Shown: positions 36,415-44,838 of the stretch, in pieces
How positions within the stretch are numbered: the first letter of the stretch is position 1
How the letters are laid out: every line of letters begins with the position of its first letter
Assembly: GCA_947493165.1 (NCBI GenBank)
Contig: CANLPY010000001.1
Coordinates: 1,402,501-1,466,500 of the forward strand
DNA: 64,000 nucleotides
Source: an uncultured Erythrobacter sp.
GTDB taxonomy: Bacteria > Pseudomonadota > Alphaproteobacteria > Sphingomonadales > Sphingomonadaceae
Direction of reading: 5' to 3'
The notes under the pieces: model-generated
What the model saw: the letters and a program-made list of their open reading frames with translations, nothing else
What the model was told of the DNA's origin: nothing
The model's database searches: none
Position numbers and translations under genes: made by a program

Positions 36415-36467
36415 GCTTTTGAACAATCTGTGTGCTTACATTGCTGTCAGCAGGAGAGAGATTGAAA

Positions 36468-37976
36468 ATGCTAGCCAAAGCGCCCGATTTTGATGTGCTA
36501 ATCGTTGGGGCCGGAATATCCGGCATCGGCATGGCCGCTCACATGCAAATGAAGGCACCCGGACACACTTTTGCGATCGTTGAGCAGCGCGAGAACCTCG
36601 GCGGGACCTGGGACCTTTTTCGCTACCCTGGCATTCGTTCTGACAGCGATATGCATACGCTTGGCTTTGATTTTGAGCCATGGCGCCATGAGAAATCGAT
36701 CGCAGATGCACCAGCCATCCTCGATTATCTCAACACGATCGTGGATGAGCGCGGTATTCGTGAGCATATCCGCTTCCAGCAAAAGGTGATTTCGGCTGAT
36801 TTCCGCGAGGATGAGGCTCGCTGGCATGTCGAGCTAGAGCTAGCTGATGGACAGCGAAGCCGCGTCACGGCCAACTTCCTTTATCTTGGATCGGGCTATT
36901 ACGATTACGATGAACCCTTCGATGCGGGCTTCGATTTCGGCGAGTTCGATGGTGAGGTGCTACACCCACAGTTTTGGCCGGAAGACCTCGATTACGAAGG
37001 CAAACGTATCGTAGTCGTCGGATCGGGCGCGACAGCGGTTACAATCGTCCCGTCGATGGCAAAAAAGGCTGCACATGTTACCATGCTACAGCGCACGCCG
37101 ACTTGGATGTTTGCCCGCCCAGCAAAGGACCGCCTTGCCAATGCTCTGCGTAAAGTACTGCCCGAAAAGCTCGCGTATCGGATCACACGCTTCAAGAACA
37201 TCAAGATGCAAGATATCGCGTTTAAGACCGCGCGCGATAAGCCTCAGAAGGTAAAAGACGCGCTTTATAAAGGCATCGAGAAAACGCTGGGCGCAGATTA
37301 TGACCGGGCAAGTTTCACCCCGCCCTATGATCCGTGGGACCAGCGTCTGTGCCTAGTTCCCGATGACGACCTGTTTGAAGCGATGAACGCGGGAACAGCG
37401 TCTGTCGTGACCGGCCATATCGCAAAATTTGAAAAAGGGGGCGTGCGGTTAAAGTCAGGGGACTTTATCGAAGCTGACATTATCATCACTGCAACCGGCC
37501 TCAAACTGGCAGTTGCCGGCAAAATCGCGATCAGCCACAACGGCGCTCCGATCGACCTCAATCAGCGGTTTTATTACAAGGGTTGCATGTTCTCCAACCT
37601 ACCAAACCTCGCGGTCGTATTTGGCTATTTGAACGCCAGCTGGACCCTTCGCGCGGACATCAATTCAGATTACATCTGCCGCGTTCTCAACCAAATGCGG
37701 ACAACTGGTGCGCAAATAGCGACACCTGTTTTGACGCCGCAGGTTGAAGCGAATTTGGAGGAAGACGACATCTTCGATTTTTCCAGCGGTTATATCCAGC
37801 GCGGCAAGCATATCATGCCTCGCAATGCGGTGAATTACCCTTGGCGACTGAACCAAGAGTACGTGCTGGATCGTAAGTTGATGAAGCGCGATCCGGTTGA
37901 TGATGGCTGGCTCGAATTCAGCAAACCACAAAGTGCGGTAAGCGAAAACAATGGTGAGCTTGAAGCTGCTGAATAG
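36468..37976 (+). CDS. Baeyer-Villiger type flavin monooxygenase
   Basis: A 502-residue class B flavoprotein monooxygenase. The FAD-binding GAGISGIG is at the N-terminus, GTWDLFRYPGIRSDSDM follows, and the type I Baeyer-Villiger fingerprint FDGEVLHPQFWP (160-171) is complete. A second GxGxxA motif (VVGSGATAVT) binds NADPH. It would convert a ketone to an ester or lactone using O2 and NADPH. AGGAGAGAG precedes the ATG at 36468; the frame opens earlier with a TTG. Substrate unknown, but the receptors and CoA-ester genes nearby suggest a role in catabolism of hydrophobic ketones. Confidence 0.9.
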   Translation: MLAKAPDFDVLIVGAGISGIGMAAHMQMKAPGHTFAIVEQRENLGGTWDLFRYPGIRSDSDMHTLGFDFEPWRHEKSIADAPAILDYLNTIVDERGIREHIRFQQKVISADFREDEARWHVELELADGQRSRVTANFLYLGSGYYDYDEPFDAGFDFGEFDGEVLHPQFWPEDLDYEGKRIVVVGSGATAVTIVPSMAKKAAHVTMLQRTPTWMFARPAKDRLANALRKVLPEKLAYRITRFKNIKMQDIAFKTARDKPQKVKDALYKGIEKTLGADYDRASFTPPYDPWDQRLCLVPDDDLFEAMNAGTASVVTGHIAKFEKGGVRLKSGDFIEADIIITATGLKLAVAGKIAISHNGAPIDLNQRFYYKGCMFSNLPNLAVVFGYLNASWTLRADINSDYICRVLNQMRTTGAQIATPVLTPQVEANLEEDDIFDFSSGYIQRGKHIMPRNAVNYPWRLNQEYVLDRKLMKRDPVDDGWLEFSKPQSAVSENNGELEAAE

Positions 37977-38052
37977 GTGCCATTGAGCGCCAAAGTTCTT
38001 GCAGACCATCCTGATGCTTGAGGTCGCGACCACTCTCGCCTAACCAACGCGG

Positions 38053-38814
38053 ATGACCTCTCCTGAAAAGATTTGGACAGCAGGCCTCGTCATCATCGGC
38101 GATGAAATCCTGTCTGGCCGGACACAAGACAAGAATATCGGCCAGATCGCAAGCTGGTTGCAGGTGCAAGGTATACGCTTGGCAGAAGTGCGAGTTGTTG
38201 CCGACATTCAGGGCAAAATTGTCGAAGCGGTGAACGCGCTGCGCGCCGAAAATGACTACCTGTTTACCACAGGCGGGATTGGCCCCACACATGACGATAT
38301 CACCGTCGATGCGGTGGCAGAAGCGCTAGGCGTGCCAGTCGTAATACATCCTGAAGCGCGTGCCTTACTGGAACGCTATTATGCGGATAAAGGCGGTGTG
38401 AACGAAGGGCGCTTGCGGATGGCCCGCGTTCCCGAAGGGGCCGACCTGATCCCCAATCGCATGTCAGGCGCGCCGGGAATACGACGCGGCAATGTCATCG
38501 TGATGGCGGGTGTACCGCACATTACCGCAGGTATGCTGGACGCGCTAACAGGAGAGTTGGAAGGCGGGGCACCGCTGATCAGCGAAACTGTAGGCTGCTG
38601 GATCGCAGAAAGCGAAGTCGCAGGCCTATTGCGCGAAGTCGAAGATGCACATGAGAATTGCCAGATCGGCTCCTACCCTTTCTTTCGCGAAGGCAAAGTT
38701 GGTGCGAACTTCGTCGTTCGCTCAACTGATGAAGCGGACTTGAGATCATGTATCGACAGCCTGACAGATGGCCTTGCCACCAGCGGATATGACTTCACGC
38801 CCGGCGGAATTTAG
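38053..38814 (+). CDS. CinA-like molybdopterin-binding domain protein
   Basis: A 253-residue protein with the MoCF/CinA N-terminal domain: AGLVIIGDEILSGRTQDKN, LFTTGGIGPTHDDITVDAVAEALG and a downstream VIVMAGVPHIT. The C-terminal nicotinamide-deamidase half of full CinA is absent, so this is the single-domain form. Functions range from ADP-ribose/NMN-related hydrolysis to binding of a molybdopterin-like nucleotide; none can be fixed here. It follows the monooxygenase by 76 bases on the same strand. Confidence 0.85.
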   Translation: MTSPEKIWTAGLVIIGDEILSGRTQDKNIGQIASWLQVQGIRLAEVRVVADIQGKIVEAVNALRAENDYLFTTGGIGPTHDDITVDAVAEALGVPVVIHPEARALLERYYADKGGVNEGRLRMARVPEGADLIPNRMSGAPGIRRGNVIVMAGVPHITAGMLDALTGELEGGAPLISETVGCWIAESEVAGLLREVEDAHENCQIGSYPFFREGKVGANFVVRSTDEADLRSCIDSLTDGLATSGYDFTPGGI

Positions 38815-38852
38815 GCTGCCTGCACGATAATTGGCGATTCCTTACAAGGATT

Positions 38853-38891
38853 TGCCCATTTCTGCCGTTGTGAATAGGCAGATTTCGGGCA
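38853..38891. repeat. Nested inverted repeat between the CinA-like and GMC genes
   Basis: TGCCC (38853) pairs with GGGCA (38887-38891) and CTGCC (38862) with GGCAG (38877-38881) around a 10-base loop. A TTCTTACC follows, too poor in T for a clear terminator. It may be a weak terminator of the CinA-like gene or an operator of the GMC gene 38 bases further on. Confidence 0.35.
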
Positions 38892-38928
38892 TTCTTACCG
38901 CTTGAGGACTTAGGTGGGAGAATGTCTG

Positions 38929-41052
38929 ATGCCAAATACTTCATCTGCTGTGCTTGGAGCGCTCGCGCCAAACAGTTTGCGACCGTTGGGCAAGACCGGT
39001 GATGGTCATCCGGTGGTTCGCGTCGCAGTCGGCTCAAACGGCGAGCGGGCTGACTATGTGATTGCGGATGGCGCAGCAATGGCACTCGAAGGGGAGCCGG
39101 TTAACCGCTCCGAAGCGCAAGCCGTAATCATTGATGACGTAATGATTGAGGTTGTCGCACGGCGCCGGGCAACATTTGAACACTCCTATGTTGAGGCATT
39201 GTTTGGCGGCTCTCCACCTCAAGGCACAATCGAAGATGTGGTTGAGAATGCGATGCGCTGGATCGCGATTATGCCTGACAGCACGCGCATTGATGTGAAA
39301 CGCGGCTTGTTTCTGCTCGAACTCTGGTTGCGGCGCAGCTTTGCAGATCTTTCAATCGCCGATCGCCAGCAACGCCTGACTGACACAATCGCACAATCTG
39401 ATTTTGACATTATCCGCTCACTAGGTCGGCTGAGAACGATCTTCTACTCCGCCTACTACCAACGGGCCGAAAGTTGGGCCGGGATTGGCTTTATCCCGCC
39501 GCAATCGCGGCCCGGTGCGCCAGCCTTTTCCAATGCGGACGATCTGTCACCGGTCCAGCTCCAAGGAACAGAGAATTGCGATTGGCTGGTGATTGGTTCC
39601 GGGGCTGGCGGAGCAACCGCTGCTGCAGCGCTCACCGCGAAAGGTGAAGACGTAATTGTTATTGAGAAAGGCGAATATTGGTCCACCGCCGAGCTACGTC
39701 ACAAGGACGCTGAGCAATATGCCGGGTTGTATAGTGGCGGCGGATTGATGACATCGAGCAATCGCGAGATCGCGATTCTTCAGGCGGAATGCGTGGGCGG
39801 ATCGTCATTGGTCAACAACGGTATTTGCTTCCGGCCTGACACCGCTAATCCGCATCCGCGAACGCAAGATGTCATCCAACATTGGCGCGATGAATTCGGA
39901 GTGGACGTTAACCCGGGCGGCAGGCTGACAGCTGCCTTTGACCATCTTTGGGCGCGGTTGGGCATTGCCAACATCACAGACGATCAGGCCGGTCCCAATG
40001 GGGCACACCTCAAAACAGCGTGGCAGGCGTTCCTCGATGCAGGCCACGGCAGAGCTGATGATGCGGGCGTTGCGGCACAAAATTTTGAAAAGAATTACGG
40101 TGCGCGGCACTCAGCGCGCGAATGCTGGGGATGCGGCTATTGCAACTCCGGCTGTCCTTACGACCGCAAGAGCTCCGTCGTTCAAACGCTCCTGACCGAT
40201 GCGCAAAATGGCGGCGCGCGGATTGCAGAGAATACCGCTGCCTTCCGCATCAATATTGGTTGGAACCTGCACAACAAGCCTGTGAAGTCTGTTGAAGCGA
40301 GGCAAAACGGGCGGCATGTTCGCATCCGTCCGGCCAAAGGCGCAATCATCGCGGCGGGCACTGGCGCCTCTTCCGCGCTGATGGAACGGTTCAACTTTGC
40401 CGATATAGGCGAACAGATTTCCTGTAATTTGGCTTGTCCAGTGATTGCGAAAATGCCGCACAAGGTGAACAGCTGGAACGGCGTTCAAATGGGAACTTAC
40501 GTGGATCGCGGGGACCATCTGATCGAAAGCTGGTTCCATCCACCCGCGACTTTTGCCGCATCTGTCGGAGGATGGTTTGAGGAATATGTCAGCCGGATGG
40601 AATCATATTCTAATCTTGTGTGTCTAGGCATTCTTGTGCCGGTCAGCGACATGGGTGAAGTTAAAAATGGTCACTACAAAGTCAGCCTGAAACGCAAGCA
40701 CCGCGAAAAACTACGTGAATATGTAATCGATGCAGTGCGGATGCATTTCGCAGGTGGTGCGGTGGAGGTCTATCTGCCCACTTCCAACAACGTCACAGTT
40801 CGTCCCGACGACGATATTGAGGCCTTGGTTGAGCATCATTTGCAAGATGGGCATGATTTCATCGTCAGCACATCGCATCCACAGGGCGGCAATGTGATGG
40901 GCTCCAACCCACACCGATCAGTGGTTGGCGCAGACCTTAAGGTGCATGGCACTGGCAACCTCTACGTTGCCGATGCCAGCGTTTTCCCCTCTTCCATCCG
41001 CATCAATGCGCAAATGTTCACCATGGCCATCGCTCACGCCAATTTCGCCTGA
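38929..41052 (+). CDS. GMC family FAD-dependent oxidoreductase with Cys cluster motif
   Basis: A 707-residue enzyme. Residues 1-200 are an extra N-terminal domain without cofactor motifs. The FAD Rossmann GSGAGGATAAAALTAKGEDVIVIEKGE begins near 222. CWGCGYCNSGCPY (Cys399, 402, 405, 409) has the spacing CxxCxxCxxxCP of a ferredoxin, although cholesterol-oxidase-like GMC enzymes have related cysteines, so an Fe-S cluster is not proven. TSHPQGGNVMG and ADASVFPSSIRINAQM carry the catalytic His and Asn ends. It should oxidise an alcohol, probably lipophilic. I use the ATG at 38929; a GTG at 38914 is the alternative. Confidence 0.88.
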   Translation: MPNTSSAVLGALAPNSLRPLGKTGDGHPVVRVAVGSNGERADYVIADGAAMALEGEPVNRSEAQAVIIDDVMIEVVARRRATFEHSYVEALFGGSPPQGTIEDVVENAMRWIAIMPDSTRIDVKRGLFLLELWLRRSFADLSIADRQQRLTDTIAQSDFDIIRSLGRLRTIFYSAYYQRAESWAGIGFIPPQSRPGAPAFSNADDLSPVQLQGTENCDWLVIGSGAGGATAAAALTAKGEDVIVIEKGEYWSTAELRHKDAEQYAGLYSGGGLMTSSNREIAILQAECVGGSSLVNNGICFRPDTANPHPRTQDVIQHWRDEFGVDVNPGGRLTAAFDHLWARLGIANITDDQAGPNGAHLKTAWQAFLDAGHGRADDAGVAAQNFEKNYGARHSARECWGCGYCNSGCPYDRKSSVVQTLLTDAQNGGARIAENTAAFRINIGWNLHNKPVKSVEARQNGRHVRIRPAKGAIIAAGTGASSALMERFNFADIGEQISCNLACPVIAKMPHKVNSWNGVQMGTYVDRGDHLIESWFHPPATFAASVGGWFEEYVSRMESYSNLVCLGILVPVSDMGEVKNGHYKVSLKRKHREKLREYVIDAVRMHFAGGAVEVYLPTSNNVTVRPDDDIEALVEHHLQDGHDFIVSTSHPQGGNVMGSNPHRSVVGADLKVHGTGNLYVADASVFPSSIRINAQMFTMAIAHANFA

Positions 41053-41091
41053 TCAAATGCAAACGCTGCTTTAACCCTTTTCACCTAAATA

Positions 41092-42084
41092 ATGGGCATG
41101 GTGGCACAGGCACTGATAACGATTGATACCGAGTATTCATCGGGTCTCTTTACGGGACGTGGAGCAGCTGATCGGGCTGAGAATTTCGCACGCTCAGTCG
41201 CTTGTATCACACCGGATGGGCCCGCTGGCATCACTCACAAACTCAAAACCTTCGCCAATCATGGCTTGAAGGCAGTGTTCTTCGTCGATCCAATGCCGGC
41301 CATGGTGTGGGGGATCGCTGCCATCGAAGACGTGATCGGCCCGATCATTGACGCCGGCCAAGATGTGCAATTGCATTGCCACACAGAATGGCTCGAGATT
41401 GCTGGCCCTGATGCCGTCTTGAAAGGCCGGATAGGAAGAAACCTCAAAGAGTTCACCTTCGATGAGCAATGTGAAATCATCAGCTACGCGCGTGACACAC
41501 TGATTGCGGCTGGCGCGCCGAAGCCGGTCGCCTTCCGCGCGGGAAACTATGGCGCGAATGACGACACGCTGCGTGCGCTTGCAAATACAGGCATTCGCTA
41601 CGATTCCAGCCATTGCCCTGCTTTGATGGGTAAAGATGCATCAGAGATCGGGCTCACAGAAAATGACCGCGCGCCAACCCTTTACGAAGGCATTATTGAG
41701 GTTCCGGTGGGCGCGATCGCAACCATTGCAGGGGGACTAAGGCATGCTCAGATCACGGCGCTGTCGCTGGGTGAGATGACCGCCGCATTGCGTCATGCGC
41801 GTGACACAGGCCAAGCGAGCTTCACCATTGTTACACATTCATTTGAGCTGATTAATCGACGTACTTTGACGTTGAATAAGATCGTCAACTCTCGTTTCGA
41901 AGGCCTTTGCAGCGCAGTCGCACAGATGGATAGGGTCGAAGCAGGCAATTATCGCGACAATCCACCACTGCATGGCTCAGCAAGTAATCCGTTGTCGAGG
42001 GAGCCATTGCCCGCCAACCCGTTGCGCACCGGTATTCGCCTCGCCGAACAATTCGCCTCAAACACACTATACGGCGCGCTTTAA
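41092..42084 (+). CDS. Polysaccharide deacetylase family protein (NodB-like)
   Basis: A 330-residue protein with a NodB-homology fold: TIDTEYSSG carries the first catalytic acid, HCHTEW the metal histidines, FRAGNYGAND the second block and RYDSSHCPA the third. The chain has no obvious signal peptide, so it may act in the cytoplasm on a lipid-linked or activated sugar. Translation is coupled to the following acyltransferase (TAATG at 42082-42086). It follows the GMC gene by 39 bases. Confidence 0.82.
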   Translation: MGMVAQALITIDTEYSSGLFTGRGAADRAENFARSVACITPDGPAGITHKLKTFANHGLKAVFFVDPMPAMVWGIAAIEDVIGPIIDAGQDVQLHCHTEWLEIAGPDAVLKGRIGRNLKEFTFDEQCEIISYARDTLIAAGAPKPVAFRAGNYGANDDTLRALANTGIRYDSSHCPALMGKDASEIGLTENDRAPTLYEGIIEVPVGAIATIAGGLRHAQITALSLGEMTAALRHARDTGQASFTIVTHSFELINRRTLTLNKIVNSRFEGLCSAVAQMDRVEAGNYRDNPPLHGSASNPLSREPLPANPLRTGIRLAEQFASNTLYGAL

Positions 42085-43010
42085 TGGCCGGCTGTTCTAC
42101 CAACATAGATTTTACGATTGGCTCCCGGCGCCTGCTATCTGTCGGTCGCGATCTGGCGACGTGGAGCTTTTCACTTGAGGAGATACTGCAAACCAACGGT
42201 GCTGAATGCAAGTCACCGCACCTTGGCACAGACGGCCTACTCGTCTTGTCGGCCCCTCAATCCGCAATGCCCGCAATTCGCTCCCAATTTCCTGATCATG
42301 TGATTGGCGGTGAGCAGCGCTATCGGCGCCACTACATTGATATGCGTCCAGAAGCCTGTTCGAGTTTTGAAGACTATCTTGCCTGCTTTTCGAGTAAGAC
42401 CCGCTCAACTTTGCGGCGCAAACAGCGAAAACTAGTGAAAGAGGCAGGTGAAGGCTTTTCGATAACTGAGCACCGTAGCCCGGACGAAATTGAGGCCTTT
42501 TTGGGTGCGGCCCTGCCGCTGTCGGCAAAGACATACCAAGCGCGTCTCCTCGATGCCGGTTTGCCCGATACGCCCGAAGCGCGGGCCGAAATGCTGACCC
42601 GAGCAGAGGCAGGCCAAATGCGCTGCTATCTGTTGCACGCAAAAGGTTTGCCGGTTGCCTATCTTTCATTGCCAATCATTGGCCAAACTCTGATCTATGC
42701 GCATCTTGGCTACGACCCTGCATGGTCGCGTTTCTCTCCTGGAACCGTGCTGCAAATGGAGGCGCTCGACCGCCTGTTTGCTGAAAGGCAGTTCACCTAT
42801 TTCGATTTTACCGAGGGTGAAGGCACACACAAGGCCATGTTCGGCACTGACAGTGTCGACTGCGTGAGCTTCGTGCTGCTTGAGCCAACATTGACCAACC
42901 GAGCCTTGCTGAGCGCTCGGGCGGGCTTCGACCAAATGATCGCAAAGTCGAAAAGCTTAGCTGAAAAAACTGGGACCTTGAGCAAGGTGCGCAGGCTATT
43001 GCGAGCCTAG
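42084..43010 (+). CDS. GNAT-fold acyltransferase (BcsL/CelD-FemAB-like)
   Basis: A 308-residue protein of the Acetyltransf_6 type. FSSKTRSTLRRKQRKL is the typical basic block, YQARLLDAGL and MRCYLLHAKGLPVAYLSLPI the first half of the fold, and FTYFDFTEGEGTHKAMFG the conserved end of the acyl-CoA site. Such proteins add acyl groups to amino sugars or to lipids, and act next to deacetylases in exopolysaccharide gene clusters. It starts inside the stop of the deacetylase, so a deacetylate-then-acylate pair is likely. Confidence 0.8.
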   Translation: MAGCSTNIDFTIGSRRLLSVGRDLATWSFSLEEILQTNGAECKSPHLGTDGLLVLSAPQSAMPAIRSQFPDHVIGGEQRYRRHYIDMRPEACSSFEDYLACFSSKTRSTLRRKQRKLVKEAGEGFSITEHRSPDEIEAFLGAALPLSAKTYQARLLDAGLPDTPEARAEMLTRAEAGQMRCYLLHAKGLPVAYLSLPIIGQTLIYAHLGYDPAWSRFSPGTVLQMEALDRLFAERQFTYFDFTEGEGTHKAMFGTDSVDCVSFVLLEPTLTNRALLSARAGFDQMIAKSKSLAEKTGTLSKVRRLLRA

Positions 43011-43017
43011 AGACAAA

Positions 43018-43054
43018 GAGAGGCCGGAAGCTCAACGCTCCCAGCCCCTCTTTT
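43018..43054 (+). terminator. Possible terminator after the acyltransferase
   Basis: AGAGG (43019-43023) pairs with CCTCT (43047-43051), and GGAAGC (43026-43031) with GCTCCC (43037-43042) around loop TCAAC, followed by TTTTACTTTC. The stem is imperfect. It lies between the convergent acyltransferase and rplA. Confidence 0.5.
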
Positions 43055-43077
43055 ACTTTCAATCGAATGGCAGAGCG

Positions 43078-43773
43078 TTACGCTCCTTCGATTTCCGAAA
43101 TGTCGATCTTCAGACCTGGGCCCATTGTCGAGGTCAAAGAGACCTTTTTCATGTACTTACCCTTGGCGCCCGATGGCTTGGCTTTCACAATTGCTTGTGT
43201 CAGCGCTTCAAAGTTTGCCTTGATGTCTGCATCTTTGAACGACATTTTGCCAATGCCGGTGTGGATGATGCCCATCTTCTCTACGCGGAATTCAACCTGA
43301 CCGCCCTTGGCATCTTTAACAGCTTGCTCCACGTTTGGAGTGACCGTGCCCAGCTTCGGGTTAGGCATCAGGCCCTTCGGACCCAGAACCTTACCCAGAC
43401 GGCCTACAACGCCCATCATATCAGGGGTTGCGATAATCCGGTCATAGTCGAGATTGCCAGCCTGCATGTCTTCCATGAGGTCCTCTGCGCCAACTTTGTC
43501 GGCGCCAGCGGCCGTGGCCTTATCCGCGTTATCGCCGCGCGCAAACACAGCGACCTTCACGTCTTTACCAGTCCCTGATGGCAGCGAAACCATTCCGCGA
43601 ACCATTTGGTCAGCATGGCGTGGGTCAACACCAAGGTTGATCGCGAGTTCAACGGTTTCATCAAACTTCTTAGAACCGTGCTCACGCAGGGTCTTAATCG
43701 CGTCATCTACGCCGTACAGCTTCTCGCTGTCGAGCTCTGCACGGACCTTTTGCTTTTTTGTCAGTTTAGCCAT
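43078..43773 (-). CDS. rplA: 50S ribosomal protein L1
   Basis: A 231-residue L1. The start [15 protein letters not shown] and the marks [15 protein letters not shown] and [11 protein letters not shown] are standard. L1 sits in the L1 stalk near the E site and, in E. coli, represses the rplK-rplA message by binding its leader; I did not see a leader copy here. ATG at 43773 starts it; the longer frame (43881) lies in rplK. rplJ and rplL do not follow; the gene is last of its block. Confidence 0.98.
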   Translation of the reverse strand: MAKLTKKQKVRAELDSEKLYGVDDAIKTLREHGSKKFDETVELAINLGVDPRHADQMVRGMVSLPSGTGKDVKVAVFARGDNADKATAAGADKVGAEDLMEDMQAGNLDYDRIIATPDMMGVVGRLGKVLGPKGLMPNPKLGTVTPNVEQAVKDAKGGQVEFRVEKMGIIHTGIGKMSFKDADIKANFEALTQAIVKAKPSGAKGKYMKKVSLTSTMGPGLKIDISEIEGA

Positions 43774-43777
43774 GGTT

Positions 43778-44206
43778 TCAGCCCTCCACTTCGAGGCCCA
43801 TCGAATGCGCAGAGCCTTCGATGATCTTGATTGCCTGATCGACGTCATTAGCGTTGAGATCGGCCATTTTGGTCTCAGCAATCTCTTTGAGCTGAGAACG
43901 GCTGATCTTGCCTACCTTGTTCTTGTTCGGCTCACCCGAACCCGATTTGATCTTGGCAGCTTTCTTCAGAAGGTAGCTGGCAGGCGGGGTCTTAGTGGTG
44001 AAGGTGAACGAACGGTCCGCGTAGACGGTGATCGTAGTGGGGATCGGTGCGTTCTTTTCCATGTCCTGCGTTGCGGCGTTGAACGCCTTGCAGAATTCCA
44101 TGATGTTCACGCCGCGCTGACCCAATGCTGGGCCGATAGGCGGTGATGGATTTGCTGTACCAGCTGGAACTTGCAGCTTGATATAGCCTTCAATTTTCTT
44201 GGCCAC
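43778..44206 (-). CDS. rplK: 50S ribosomal protein L11
   Basis: A 142-residue L11 with the whole N-terminal domain ([39 protein letters not shown]) and the RNA-binding end ([26 protein letters not shown]). It forms the GTPase-associated centre with 23S rRNA. The four-base gap to rplA shows one operon. Upstream it is separated from nusG by a small gene and 401 bases, unlike the usual tight nusG-rplK order. Confidence 0.98.
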   Translation of the reverse strand: MAKKIEGYIKLQVPAGTANPSPPIGPALGQRGVNIMEFCKAFNAATQDMEKNAPIPTTITVYADRSFTFTTKTPPASYLLKKAAKIKSGSGEPNKNKVGKISRSQLKEIAETKMADLNANDVDQAIKIIEGSAHSMGLEVEG

Positions 44207-44607
44207 GATTGGCCTCCTTTCACACTGTCGGGTGGGCGTTTCGGCTCACCCTCATGTTAAGCGGTCAAACAGCTCATTTGCATGAGCCTCCCGCGCGAGT
44301 TTCCCCAAGCATTAGATCGGGAAGCGGCGCACATAGCGCGGCCACCCTCAAAAGCAAGCAATTTCGCCTTTGCATAGCCGATCTGCATCGACCGTTCCGA
44401 CGCGTCTAAACACTCCGTTCATCGCATACACGCAACACATGGACCGCATGTTACACGGTCCTAGAGCCAAAAACCGTTCGATCAAAAGCAGCAGCCTAAA
44501 TCGATTTAAGTGATCAAAGGTGTCGTGAGCGAGCATTCGCGCAAGCTAGCGCGACAAAATCAGGTAGGAAAACTGAACGGCGCCAAGATGAGCCTTACAA
44601 ACCCGGC
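44207..44607. other. 401-bp intergenic region upstream of rplK
   Basis: No gene is supported here. It should hold the rplK promoter and leader and the end of the small gene to its right. Two perfect short inverted repeats are visible: GGACCG (44441)/CGGTCC (44456) with a nine-base loop, and TCGCGC (44537)/GCGCGA (44549) with a six-base loop. Neither is followed by a T run on either strand, so I do not call terminators. Confidence 0.5.
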
Positions 44608-44805
44608 TCAGCAGGGTGAACGTCGTTCAGCAATTTCGTGGCGCGGGGTCTTCATACCCTTGGTCCGGCTGGTGAGATGAAACTGGCGGCACAACTCGCA
44701 CGCATAGGCCCGCAGTTTAATCGGCGCTTCTCGCGCAGCGGCTTCTGCCTGCTCACGCGTCGCGAAACGCTTCTTTCTGCGGCAGATACCGATACGGGTC
44801 TTCAT
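44608..44805 (-). CDS. Small basic CxxC protein of unknown function
   Basis: A 65-residue protein rich in Arg and Lys. GICRRKKRFATREQAEAAA is followed by YACELCRQFHLTSR, giving Cys-x2-Cys-x3-His, a zinc-ribbon-like knuckle, and a basic tail. Together with Cys8 it has three or four possible metal ligands. The sequence is not a shadow of another gene: it is on the operon strand, starts 34 bases after the nusG stop and has a coherent motif. Small proteins of this pattern occur in actinobacteria and proteobacteria, without a function. Its place between nusG and rplK suggests a link to transcription or translation, by inference. Confidence 0.7.
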   Translation of the reverse strand: MKTRIGICRRKKRFATREQAEAAAREAPIKLRAYACELCRQFHLTSRTKGMKTPRHEIAERRSPC

Positions 44806-44838
44806 ATTAATTGAGGGGCTTCACCACTCAAAAGACAC

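Noticed and set aside
41885..42229. Minus-strand frame across the deacetylase/acyltransferase junction
   Set aside because: It is antisense, without a start signal, and both plus-strand genes are well supported there.
43454..44146. 230-codon plus-strand open frame over rplA and rplK
   Set aside because: It is antisense to two ribosomal protein genes and shows no motif.
44441..44461. Terminator between the small CxxC gene and rplK
   Set aside because: The GGACCG/CGGTCC hairpin has no T run on either strand.
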